DNA from: Anaerocolumna cellulosilytica
Lineage (GTDB): Bacteria; Bacillota; Clostridia; Lachnospirales; Lachnospiraceae
Reading direction: 5' to 3'
Assembly (NCBI RefSeq): GCF_014218335.1
Contig: NZ_AP023367.1
Location: 869,501 to 933,500 of the forward strand
DNA: 64,000 bases
Position numbers and translations under genes: made by a program. Numbering within the stretch: position 1 is the first letter of the stretch; every line of letters starts with the position of its first letter. This document shows, one piece after another, positions 26,883-34,586 of the stretch. The notes under the pieces were generated by a model. The model did not search any database, was not told the origin of the DNA, and saw only the letters and a list, made by a program, of their open reading frames with translations.

Positions 26883-26990
26883 ATGAATAATATTGAGGTA
26901 AAACTAGAAGAACTGGAATTTAACTTCAACGTAGAAGAACTAGAAGATGTAATCACACCAGGAAGTGGATTTGGTTGCGATTGTAACTAA
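26883..26990 (+). CDS. RiPP precursor peptide 2
   Basis: A 35-residue paralogue of the peptide at 26747, separated from it by 31 bases and with its own ribosome binding site (AAGGAGGGAAT). It opens MNNIEVKLEELEFNFNVEEL and ends ITPGSGFGCDCN, one residue longer. At the DNA level the two copies differ mostly at third codon positions, so selection is acting on the peptide. It is the last gene of the biosynthetic operon, about 130 bases before the terminator at 27122. Confidence 0.82.
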   Translation: MNNIEVKLEELEFNFNVEELEDVITPGSGFGCDCN

Positions 26991-27121
26991 TTTCCTGAAA
27001 TATTAATATCCTTATAGACTTGCTTTACTGCTTATAAAAGGTAGTCCTAACCTTGATTCATAGTACGATTTATAAATTGTATTTATATAATTATTTTGAA
27101 TTGGGAAAGCAAGTTCAATAT

Positions 27122-27178
27122 AATAACTGTTCATAGAATTATTGATGACCCAAAATTCTATGAACAGTTATTTTTTAA
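27122..27178. terminator. Bidirectional terminator ending the biosynthetic cluster
   Basis: AATAACTGTTCATAGAATT (27122-27140) pairs perfectly over 19 bp with 27154-27172, with a 13-base loop and T runs on the plus strand. The convergent VOC gene ends at 27175, so the hairpin can serve both strands. Confidence 0.85.
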
Positions 27179-27600
27179 TATTCTTCTTCAGGGTCCCAGA
27201 CAGACCAGGCACCCTCTAGTAAATTGTTGTCACAATCCCTGAAATAAAAATATTTCGCTTCATTTTCTCCAAGTACCTGAATGTCCTCTACTTGCACATG
27301 CTTACTCTTTAAATAAGAATGGGTATATTCTATATCGGGGCAGTAAAGGGCAAGAACAGGAAATGCTTGTCCTTCTCTGGTAATTTCTAACCGTTTGGTA
27401 TCGGTACTTTCTACCAACAAAACGGCAACGGCATGTTTCGCTGTGGAGTGAAGTACAGCAACGTGGGAATTACCTCTATCAATAAAGGTATTGATTAATT
27501 TAAAATCTAGGTGGGAGGTGTACCATTTAATTGCTTCATTGAGATTGGAAGTGGGTATATAGACATGTCCAATCTTAGAAATGAGTCGTTTTTTATCCAT
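27175..27600 (-). CDS. VOC family (glyoxalase/bleomycin resistance-like) protein
   Basis: The 141-residue protein begins ISKIGHVYIPTSNLNEAIKWYTSHLDF, the standard start of a vicinal oxygen chelate domain, and ends with FYFRDCDNNLLEGAW, containing the last metal-ligand glutamate. It has two beta-alpha-beta-beta-beta repeats of one small VOC protein. Members are lyases, dioxygenases or resistance proteins; nothing here selects one. It converges on the biosynthetic cluster and ends at the shared terminator. GAAAGGAAT precedes the start. Confidence 0.8.
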   Translation of the reverse strand: MDKKRLISKIGHVYIPTSNLNEAIKWYTSHLDFKLINTFIDRGNSHVAVLHSTAKHAVAVLLVESTDTKRLEITREGQAFPVLALYCPDIEYTHSYLKSKHVQVEDIQVLGENEAKYFYFRDCDNNLLEGAWSVWDPEEEY

Positions 27601-27635
27601 AGATATATTCCTTTCAGTAAATGAATTGTATTAGT

Positions 27636-27700
27636 CAATTGTCAAAACTGTTATTTTGTGTAACTCTACACCTATCGTTTCACAATCATCTAAATGAATT
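27636..27700 (+). repeat. Dispersed repeat, copy C (internally deleted)
   Basis: The left part (CAATTGTCAAAACTGTTATT, then TTGTG) matches the left end of copy B at 58427, and the right part (ACACCTATCGTTTCACAATC then ATCTAAATGAATTA) matches its right end. The hairpin core present in copies A and B, about 85 bases, is missing. It is a solo-end or deletion derivative. A nearby inverted repeat, TATCGTCCT (27798) with AGGACGATA (27832), is separate. Confidence 0.65.
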
Positions 27701-27961
27701 ATATAGTCATGTAAAGACCTTCTTTTATAAGAATAGCATAATTTTATTATTTTTGGTACTAAAGTTATTGATAAAATTTATGCAAAGGGTGCCGTTGTAT
27801 CGTCCTTAAATTAACCGAACCAATTACTTGCAGGACGATATACTAGTTTATAAGGGTAATCCTTCAAAAAGTTAGAAATTCTTAAGTAGTATTCTGGCAT
27901 ATACTGTTTTATAATTGAACTAGGGTGACATAGTCTAGAAAAACTTACGGAGGAAATTAAT
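27701..27961 (+). promoter_or_regulatory. Region upstream of signal peptidase I
   Basis: No gene was found. It holds the 9-bp inverted repeat TATCGTCCT/AGGACGATA (27798-27840) and an AT-rich TTATAATTG near 27910 that could be a -10. ACGGAGGAAATTA before the ATG at 27962 is a strong ribosome binding site. Confidence 0.35.
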
Positions 27962-28570
27962 ATGAAGTATAAAATCCTATTAAAAACTGCATTAAACTGG
28001 GTTGGAATGGCGGCCTTTGTTTTCATCTTATCCATGTTTTTGCAAAGTGAGGTATTTGCAAGTCCTACAGTAGACCAAAGCTCGATGGAGAACACTTTAT
28101 ATCCCAAGCAGCGTATGATTGTAGACAAGTTAAGTTATAACTTTACAGAGCCAGACAGAGGTGATATTGTCATATTCCTACGGAATGGTGAAAAGGGCAG
28201 TATAGTAGATGAAATGCTTCGTAACATGGAGTTATTTACCAATCGGTTTGTAAAAAATGAAGAAATTGAAATCAAACATGAAATGCTAGTAAAGAGAGCT
28301 ATAGGTGTAGCAGGAGATGTGGTGGACATTAAAGACGGTTTAGTATATATCAACGGTGAAGCACTGGATGAACCTTATGCAAAAGGGGTAACCTTTCCGG
28401 GTAAGGTTTCAATGCCGATTACGGTAGGAGAAGACCAGCTGTTTGTCTTAGGGGATAATAGAGAAGTAAGTATAGACAGCAGAGATTTTGGATTGGTAGA
28501 TTATGACCAGTTGGAAGGAAAAGCTGTTTTTCGAATTGCTCCTCTTAATAAGATAGGAATACTAAAGTAA
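27962..28570 (+). CDS. lepB: Signal peptidase I (S26 family)
   Basis: The 202-residue protein has one N-terminal membrane helix (residues about 10-32) and the S26A boxes: VDQSSMENTL with the catalytic serine, KRAIGVAGDVV with the catalytic lysine, and the late GDNREVSIDSRDFG. It removes signal peptides outside the membrane. The serine box starts with D-Q-S rather than the usual G-x-S, a modest departure. It stands alone, between repeat copy C and its own terminator at 28696. It need not serve the biosynthetic cluster, whose peptides lack signal sequences. Confidence 0.9.
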   Translation: MKYKILLKTALNWVGMAAFVFILSMFLQSEVFASPTVDQSSMENTLYPKQRMIVDKLSYNFTEPDRGDIVIFLRNGEKGSIVDEMLRNMELFTNRFVKNEEIEIKHEMLVKRAIGVAGDVVDIKDGLVYINGEALDEPYAKGVTFPGKVSMPITVGEDQLFVLGDNREVSIDSRDFGLVDYDQLEGKAVFRIAPLNKIGILK

Positions 28571-28695
28571 TACATAGAGACATACCTATATCAAATCCTG
28601 GAAACGGTAAGGGAATATATAGCCTTTACTTGCTACCGGGATTTTGAACATTACAAGGGCAATGTCTTTGTATACAGGAATGGAGGAGTAAATAG

Positions 28696-28735
28696 AAAAT
28701 GCAAATGATAGTGGATATCATTTGCATTTTGTTTT
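28696..28735 (+). terminator. Terminator after signal peptidase I
   Basis: AAAATGCAAATGAT (28696-28709) pairs perfectly with ATCATTTGCATTTT (28717-28730), with a 7-base loop and a following T-rich stretch. The 125 bases before it (28571-28695) hold further inverted segments (CGGTA/TACCG and ACATT/AATGT) but no gene. Confidence 0.75.
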
Positions 28736-28771
28736 ATAATAAAAATAATAGTTCAGAAAGGGCGTGGCGTC

Positions 28772-29740
28772 ATGGTAAGGAATTCATATGCATTTAATCT
28801 TACGCAGTTTGGTTTTTTGGTGAAGGAAAAGAATGACAGTACGGTTCTTTATGAAGTAAAATCTGATAAAGGTTATGGACAGATACATGTATGCAGCCTG
28901 TTTCCCGGTATTGAGATTTATTATAGTAATTTTAATACTACCTATGACTTTTCAGGAAAGTTTGTTTTAAATAACTTTATAGAAATAAGCTATATTTATG
29001 AAGGAGTATACGAATTTGAACTGCGGGATAACCGGTGCATTTATGCGGGAGAGGGTGAAATAATAGCCCTTCGTAATATCTTTGAATCTGTAAGTTCACG
29101 CTTTCCCCAAAAACTATTTAAAGGTTTTAGTATTATGATTGATATGCACACGGTAAATACAACATTATGTCAGTATTTCAATAACTTTTTGATAGACATG
29201 AACCACATAGCTGATAAACTATGCAAAGAAAGTAATATATATATAATGAAAGGCAGCAGCGGTATAAAAGAGATACTGGACAAGATTTATCTGTCTGACC
29301 CTATGCAGCAGGCCGCTTATATCCGGATTAAAGTATTGGAGCTGCTGCATATTCTGGATAACCAGAATCTGGATTCAATGAGGTATAAATGTAATTATTA
29401 TGAAAAAGATACAGTCTTAAAAGTAAAACATGTTAAGGAGCATTTAACAGCAGAATTATCGGAACATATAACCATAGAGCAGCTGGCAAAAGAGCATTAC
29501 ATAACCTTAACTATGTTAAAAAATTGTTTTAAGGATATCTATGGTCTTCCGCCTTATGAATATCTCAAAAAAATTAGAATGAACCAAGCAGCGGCATTCA
29601 TTAAAACAGGAAAATATTCAATTGGCGAAATAGCAAGTATGACCGGATATCAGAATGCAAGTAAGTTTTCTGGTGCCTTTAAGGATGTAATGGGGGTCAC
29701 ACCCAGAGATTACAAGAAAAGTTACAGAACGGAATCTTAA
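28772..29740 (+). CDS. AraC family transcriptional regulator of the adjacent ABC pair
   Basis: The 322-residue regulator has an N-terminal sensing domain of about 220 residues with no recognised ligand pocket. A C-terminal AraC/XylS double helix-turn-helix follows (EHITIEQLAKEHYITLTMLK, YGLPPYEYLKKIRMNQAA, IGEIASMTGYQNASKFSGAF and GVTPRDYKK). The N-terminal style resembles the regulators that accompany paired ABC half-transporters of the YbtP/YbtQ type. Between it and those genes lie direct repeats and an extended -10 element, so it is likely their activator. Confidence 0.88.
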   Translation: MVRNSYAFNLTQFGFLVKEKNDSTVLYEVKSDKGYGQIHVCSLFPGIEIYYSNFNTTYDFSGKFVLNNFIEISYIYEGVYEFELRDNRCIYAGEGEIIALRNIFESVSSRFPQKLFKGFSIMIDMHTVNTTLCQYFNNFLIDMNHIADKLCKESNIYIMKGSSGIKEILDKIYLSDPMQQAAYIRIKVLELLHILDNQNLDSMRYKCNYYEKDTVLKVKHVKEHLTAELSEHITIEQLAKEHYITLTMLKNCFKDIYGLPPYEYLKKIRMNQAAAFIKTGKYSIGEIASMTGYQNASKFSGAFKDVMGVTPRDYKKSYRTES

Positions 29741-29759
29741 CTTAGATTTGTCTGGCTGA

Positions 29760-29813
29760 TTGGAGTAATACACCTTTTTGGAGTAGAAATATAAATCGTC
29801 TTTATGTTAGAAT
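29760..29813 (+). promoter_or_regulatory. Putative AraC-activated promoter of the ABC pair
   Basis: TTGGAGTA occurs at 29760-29767 and again at 29778-29785, 18 bases apart, directly upstream of an extended -10 (TGTTAGAAT, 29805-29813) that lacks a good -35 box. This is the usual arrangement for AraC-type activation. The predicted transcript would start at about 29820. Confidence 0.5.
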
Positions 29814-29816
29814 GCT

Positions 29817-29848
29817 GAATAGTTAGACTTATCTAACTATTCTTTTTT
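29817..29848 (+). terminator. Hairpin with T run between AraC and ABC genes
   Basis: GAATAGTTAG (29817-29826) pairs with CTAACTATTC (29833-29842), followed by six Ts. It can terminate the AraC transcript. For a transcript starting at the promoter at 29805 it would form the extreme 5' end and might instead stabilise the mRNA. AATTGCGAAAC at 29950-29960, downstream, matches the end of the dispersed repeat. Confidence 0.65.
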
Positions 29849-30030
29849 TATGCGAATAGGATTGGCTGAACTAACAGAATATGCAGACCGCATATTTTAG
29901 CAGACTTAGACTAGGTTTGATGAGGTGTAATGTCTGTAAGTATATTAGACAATTGCGAAACGTTGTCTTTGAAGGCAGGAAGTTGAGCGCAATCACCTAT
30001 TATAAATATAAACAAAAGGAGTTATTTGGT

Positions 30031-31854
30031 ATGAACAAAGAAAGAAATACCGGTCCTAAAACCGGAATGGCAAGGCTTTTAGAACTTGCTGCTACCAAGA
30101 AGCCTTTGGTAATCAGTTCAGTCATATTGTCGGTACTGGCTTCCGTTGCTTCTTTTATTCCCTACATAGCAATTTATAATGTAGTTAGGGAAATCATGGG
30201 GGTGTATCCGGACTATTCAAAACTGCGAGCCGGAACAATTATAGGATATGGCTGGATAGCCTTTGGTGGTATTATCGGAAATATAGTACTGTATTTTGCG
30301 GCGCTGATGTGTTCTCATTTTGCAGCTTTTGGTACTCTTTATGAGCTAAAGGTTAACTTTGCTTCTCATCTGGCAAAGCTGCCTCTTGGTTTTCATCTTA
30401 TGACCGGAAGCGGTAAGCTAAGAAAAGTGATGGACGAAAACATAGAAAAAATTGAAGGCTTTATTGCACACCAGCTACCGGATATTGTTGCAGCTTTTGT
30501 TGCACCTGTCGTTATGGTAATTATTCTGCTTAGTGTGGATTATCGGTTCGGTCTGGCAGCCTTACTTGGAATAATGATAGGCTTTATCATACAGTTTAGA
30601 GCCTACGGCAATGATGGTGCGAAAGAAATGATGAATAAATACCAAAATTCCCTGGAGGATATGAACAATGCGTCCGTTGAATACATTCGTGGTATTACAG
30701 TCGTAAAAGCATTTAAACAGACGGTATATTCCTTCCGCAGACTGCATGAAACCATTAAAGGTTATACGGATTTAGTTATACCCTATACCTTAAGCTGGGA
30801 AAATTACATGTCCGGTTTTTCAACCATAGTAAATAATATTTATTTATTTATCCTTCCGGTGGGTATCTTGATTGGAATGAAGACAAAGGACTTTAAAAGC
30901 TTTGCCATTACTTTTATTTTTTATCTGATTTTTGTTCCGGCCATATCTTCAATCATGCTTAAAATTATGTATGTAACCTCCAATAGTATGCAGATTATAA
31001 ATGGTGTGGAGCGAATGGATGAAGTATTAAACACAAACCCTTTGCCGGCTGCTGTACAATCAGGCAAGAGCCAGGGTTCGGATATCACCTTTGAAAAGGT
31101 ATCCTTTTCGTATCAAGAGGATTCTGAAACAAAAGCTCTAAACAATGTGTCCTTTCATGCCGGGCAAGGGCAGATAACAGCAGTAGTAGGGCCTTCTGGG
31201 GGAGGTAAAAGCACCATCGCTCATTTAATTCCACGTTTCTTTGATGTAACAGAGGGAAGTATAAAAATCGGAGGAGTGGATATTAGGGAGATGGAGCTTT
31301 CTAATCTTATGGATAAGGTAAGTTTTGTATTCCAAGATGTGTTTCTATTTAAGCAAAGTATTATGGATAATATTAGAATTGGTAATCTAAAGGCGACAAA
31401 GGAACAGATTATAGAAGCTGCTAAAGCTGCCCGGTGCCATGAATTTATAGAAAAACTGCCCCAGGGTTACCAGACGGTTATTGGTTCTAAAGGGGTTCAT
31501 TTATCCGGCGGAGAGCGGCAAAGGCTTGTAATCGCAAGAGCAATTGTAAAAGATGCGCCTATTATTGTTCTGGATGAGGCCACCGCCTTTGCAGATCCTG
31601 AAAACGAGTATCTGATTCAAAAGGCATTTGAGCGTCTTATGAAGAAGAAAACAGTGATAATCATAGCCCACAGGCTTTCTACCATACGCAGTGCCAGCAA
31701 TATTCTGGTAATGGATCAGGGGGTGTTGGTGGAGGAGGGAAATCATGAAGCTTTGATTGCTAAAAAAGGCAAGTATTTTGAGATGTGGCAGATGTACACA
31801 AAATCCCTGGACTGGAAGATGGGAAAGGCAAAGGAGGCAGAAAACCATGCGTAG
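30031..31854 (+). CDS. ABC transporter, fused membrane and ATPase domains (subunit 1)
   Basis: This half-transporter of 607 residues has six predicted membrane helices (residues about 20-340) and a C-terminal ATPase with GPSGGGKST, LSGGERQR and IIVLDEATAFADPENE. The ATG at 30031 follows AAAAGGAG and is preferred over an in-frame start at 29881 that would add an unrelated basic extension. It overlaps its partner by eight bases. The pair resembles the YbtP/YbtQ/IrtAB group found with AraC regulators, which move siderophores or related compounds. Substrate and direction are unproven. Confidence 0.88.
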   Translation: MNKERNTGPKTGMARLLELAATKKPLVISSVILSVLASVASFIPYIAIYNVVREIMGVYPDYSKLRAGTIIGYGWIAFGGIIGNIVLYFAALMCSHFAAFGTLYELKVNFASHLAKLPLGFHLMTGSGKLRKVMDENIEKIEGFIAHQLPDIVAAFVAPVVMVIILLSVDYRFGLAALLGIMIGFIIQFRAYGNDGAKEMMNKYQNSLEDMNNASVEYIRGITVVKAFKQTVYSFRRLHETIKGYTDLVIPYTLSWENYMSGFSTIVNNIYLFILPVGILIGMKTKDFKSFAITFIFYLIFVPAISSIMLKIMYVTSNSMQIINGVERMDEVLNTNPLPAAVQSGKSQGSDITFEKVSFSYQEDSETKALNNVSFHAGQGQITAVVGPSGGGKSTIAHLIPRFFDVTEGSIKIGGVDIREMELSNLMDKVSFVFQDVFLFKQSIMDNIRIGNLKATKEQIIEAAKAARCHEFIEKLPQGYQTVIGSKGVHLSGGERQRLVIARAIVKDAPIIVLDEATAFADPENEYLIQKAFERLMKKKTVIIIAHRLSTIRSASNILVMDQGVLVEEGNHEALIAKKGKYFEMWQMYTKSLDWKMGKAKEAENHA

Positions 31855-33598
31855 TTTAAAAGACATACAAATCCTTACGGATAAGGGGTATGAAGATTTA
31901 AAGAAGGCAATAACTGCCTGCACGATAACCAATCTCTCTCTTATGCTGCCCTTTGGTATTACTATTCAGGTTTTTGGTGAGATGCTAAAGCCCTTTTTAG
32001 GAGAAGAAATCTCTTGGAAAAAGATGTGGTTGTTATTCGGGCTTGGTGTTGCAGCAGCTATTCTGGTATTCATTGCTAATAAGAATGACTATAAAAAGAC
32101 ATATGTAGCCTCCTATAAGGAGTCAGAAGCAACCAGAGTACGGGTGGCAGAGCACATCAGAAAACTGCCTATGAGCTTTTTTAATTCCAAAGATTTATCC
32201 GAGCTTACAACCAATATTATGGGGGATTGTGCAACCACGGAGCATGTATTAAGCCATGTCATTCCTCAGCTTTGTGCCAACGGTATTTCTATGACTCTGG
32301 TATGCATAATGCTGGCTTTCTTTGAGTGGAGACTGGCCTTGACTGTATTTATTACCGTGCCCATTGCTTTCTTGATTATATTAGGCAGTAAGAAACTACA
32401 GGATAAACTTAGCCAGAAGCATATAGAAGCGAAACTGAAAGCTTCGGATCAGGTGCAGGAGTATCTGGAAGGTATTAAGGTTATCAAAGCCTGCGGATTG
32501 GATGGTGAAAAATTCTCAGCACTGGACAATGCACTTAAAGTAATGATGAAGATGGCAATTCGTATGGAAGTTGTAACCGGAATTTTTGTAACTGGAGCCC
32601 AGATGATTGTACAGGCAGGAGTAGGTTTAACTGTATTTACAGGTACCTATCTGCTGACAGGGGGGGAAATAGAATTAATACCTTTACTTATGTTTTTCTT
32701 GATTGTTGTGAGGATATATGGTCCTATCTTGGTAGAATTAACACTATTACCAGAACTTTTATATCTTCAGATGTCAACAAAACGTATGAGGACGTTAATG
32801 TCTACTCCGATTATGACAGGAGACGGAGAAAAGCAGATAAAGGACTTTACCATACAACTTAATAATATATCGTTCCGTTATAACCATACAGAAGAAAATA
32901 ATCAGGCGGTTATAAAGAATATGACAGCGACTATTCCTTCTGGGAAAATTACTGCGCTGGTTGGCCCTTCCGGTTGCGGAAAAAGTACGGTCTCCAAATT
33001 AATCGCCAGGTTCTGGGATGTAGATACCGGCAGTATTACCATAGGAGGAGTGAATATAAAGACCCTTGATCCAGAACACCTTATGGGGTATATGTCCTTT
33101 GTATTTCAGGATGTAGTACTGTTTCATGATACAATTTATAACAATATCCGTATCGGTAATCTAAATGCAACCAAAGAACAGGTAACGGAAGCCGCCAAAG
33201 CCGCCAACTGTGATTCATTTATCGACAGATTGCCTGGGGGCTATGATACAGTGCTTGGAGAAAACGGGGGCACTTTATCCGGTGGAGAACGCCAGCGTAT
33301 ATCCATAGCCAGAGCATTGTTAAAGAATGCACCTATTGTCTTGTTAGATGAAGCCACGGCTTCTTTGGATCCGGAGAATGAGGTCTATATACAGGAGGCT
33401 ATATCGAGGCTGATTGAAGGGAAAACGGTTATAGTAATAGCACACAGACTTAGAACAGTAGTTACTGCCGACAAAATTATCGTATTGCAGGAAGGAGAAA
33501 TTTTAGAGGAAGGAATCCACGAAATTCTAATTAAGAAAAAGGGGCTCTATGAGCACCTGTATCATATACAGCAGGAAAGCTTAGGCTGGAGTGTATAG
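31847..33598 (+). CDS. ABC transporter, fused membrane and ATPase domains (subunit 2)
   Basis: The partner half-transporter (about 583 residues) has an N-terminal six-helix domain and an ATPase with GPSGCGKST, LSGGERQR and IVLLDEATASLDPENE. The ATG at 31847 follows AAAGGAGGCAG within the end of the upstream gene; an earlier frame start at 31757 is rejected. Both ATPase sites look intact, unlike heterodimeric exporters with one degenerate site. The strong inverted repeat downstream closes the operon. Confidence 0.88.
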   Translation: MRSLKDIQILTDKGYEDLKKAITACTITNLSLMLPFGITIQVFGEMLKPFLGEEISWKKMWLLFGLGVAAAILVFIANKNDYKKTYVASYKESEATRVRVAEHIRKLPMSFFNSKDLSELTTNIMGDCATTEHVLSHVIPQLCANGISMTLVCIMLAFFEWRLALTVFITVPIAFLIILGSKKLQDKLSQKHIEAKLKASDQVQEYLEGIKVIKACGLDGEKFSALDNALKVMMKMAIRMEVVTGIFVTGAQMIVQAGVGLTVFTGTYLLTGGEIELIPLLMFFLIVVRIYGPILVELTLLPELLYLQMSTKRMRTLMSTPIMTGDGEKQIKDFTIQLNNISFRYNHTEENNQAVIKNMTATIPSGKITALVGPSGCGKSTVSKLIARFWDVDTGSITIGGVNIKTLDPEHLMGYMSFVFQDVVLFHDTIYNNIRIGNLNATKEQVTEAAKAANCDSFIDRLPGGYDTVLGENGGTLSGGERQRISIARALLKNAPIVLLDEATASLDPENEVYIQEAISRLIEGKTVIVIAHRLRTVVTADKIIVLQEGEILEEGIHEILIKKKGLYEHLYHIQQESLGWSV

Positions 33599-33644
33599 GA
33601 ATACAGTATAAAAGCTAGAAGAGTCAGAAAAAATATCATTTTGA

Positions 33645-33705
33645 AGGGCTGAGCAAACCTTAAGGTTATATGATTTAAAAACTTAGGGTCTGCTCAGCCC
33701 TTTTA
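33645..33705 (+). terminator. Terminator after the ABC pair
   Basis: AGGGCTGAGCA (33645-33655) pairs perfectly with TGCTCAGCCCT (33691-33701), followed by TTTAG. The loop of 35 bases is long, but the stem is strong. Confidence 0.7.
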
Positions 33706-33949
33706 GATTGTGAATGATTTACACAAGTGGAGCAGGTTTCTTGGAAATAAAAGATATATAGGATATAGGAGATGTAACTTCTTTTAGGATATGCTTTACA
33801 TCCTCTAAGGGGTTATATTATAATGAGCCTAACAAAATAGAAGCTTCGTTGCTAAAGATGCAGTAAAGTACCAGACCTCCTGAGAAGGAAGAAGAGGTAA
33901 TGAAGGTTAATAATACTGCCAAGGCGACAGGTTTGAAAGAGTGACCGGA
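33706..33949 (+). other. Structured leader before the HD-domain gene
   Basis: About 240 bases without a gene. CAGACCT near 33871 could pair with AGGTTTG near 33930, enclosing CCTC...GAGG and CTGCC...GGCGACAG stretches. This looks like a multi-stem RNA leader just before the HD-domain start. I could not match it to a known riboswitch class. A TATATTATAATG string near 33816 may be a -10. Confidence 0.3.
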
Positions 33950-34483
33950 ATGAAAATCAGACGCCCAAAATTAAAAGCAGATAACAGCCTGTTCCATGAA
34001 ATTCTAAGAGACGTGTGCTTAACTACAAGGGTTATAGAGTCGGGACAGTTTATACAACATGGCAATACATCCGTATTAGAGCATAGTATACTTGTAGCAT
34101 ATGTAAGCTACCGGGTAGCGCTAAAACTTAAACTGCCAGTAAAACATAGAGAATTAATCAGAGGAGCACTGCTGCATGATTATTTTTTATACGATTGGCA
34201 TGAAAAAGATAAAAACCATAGACTTCATGGCTTTTATCATCCTTTTACAGCATTACGAAATGCAGAAAGAGATGTTAAGCTAACTGCAATTGAAAGGGAT
34301 ATTATAAAAAAGCATATGTTTCCCTTAACACTGATACCGCCCAGACATATGGAAAGCCTGTTGGTATGCCTGGTTGATAAGTTCTGTGCAACTTGTGAAA
34401 CGCTCTATATCACAAGCAGAGACGATAAGTTCTGGTTAAAAAAAGCAGTGGTGTACAGCAGAGCAAGAAATAGAGTTACGTAG
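33950..34483 (+). CDS. HD-domain phosphohydrolase-like protein
   Basis: The 177-residue protein has the HD signature: His in LEHSILVAYVSYRVA, the HD pair in RGALLHDYFLYDWH, then HGFYHPFTALRNA and IIKKHMFPLT. This is a short, single-domain HD protein like those found in many Clostridia. Substrates of the group are phosphate esters or nucleotides, and none can be named here. Two starts are possible, GTG 33941 or ATG 33950; the ATG is chosen because its spacing from GAAAGAG is better. A structured leader precedes it. Confidence 0.8.
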   Translation: MKIRRPKLKADNSLFHEILRDVCLTTRVIESGQFIQHGNTSVLEHSILVAYVSYRVALKLKLPVKHRELIRGALLHDYFLYDWHEKDKNHRLHGFYHPFTALRNAERDVKLTAIERDIIKKHMFPLTLIPPRHMESLLVCLVDKFCATCETLYITSRDDKFWLKKAVVYSRARNRVT

Positions 34484-34586
34484 ATTGAAATATACGTTGT
34501 ATATTAATCTTCCGATTGCCATATAGCAGGCAAATGTGGCACTGCAATGAAAGAGTATAGGTTGTATTAACCTATATAATATTATA

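Noticed and set aside
26747-26990. Reading the twin peptides as SCIFF or CLI_3235-type Cys-rich bacteriocin precursors
   Set aside because: Those peptides carry many cysteines; these have two, and the leader does not match anything I can name, so they are kept as an unassigned precursor family.
27962-28570. Signal peptidase as part of the biosynthetic cluster
   Set aside because: It is separated by a bidirectional terminator, a minus-strand VOC gene and a repeat, and the precursor peptides have no signal peptide.
29881-30030. N-terminal extension of the first ABC half-transporter from an ATG at 29881
   Set aside because: The extension is basic, includes a fragment of the dispersed repeat end, and lacks a ribosome site, whereas the ATG at 30031 has a strong one.
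33706-33949. Glycine, lysine, SAM, ZTP or c-di-GMP riboswitch before the HD gene
   Set aside because: I compared the remembered conserved cores of each class with the leader and found no match; only generic stems remain.
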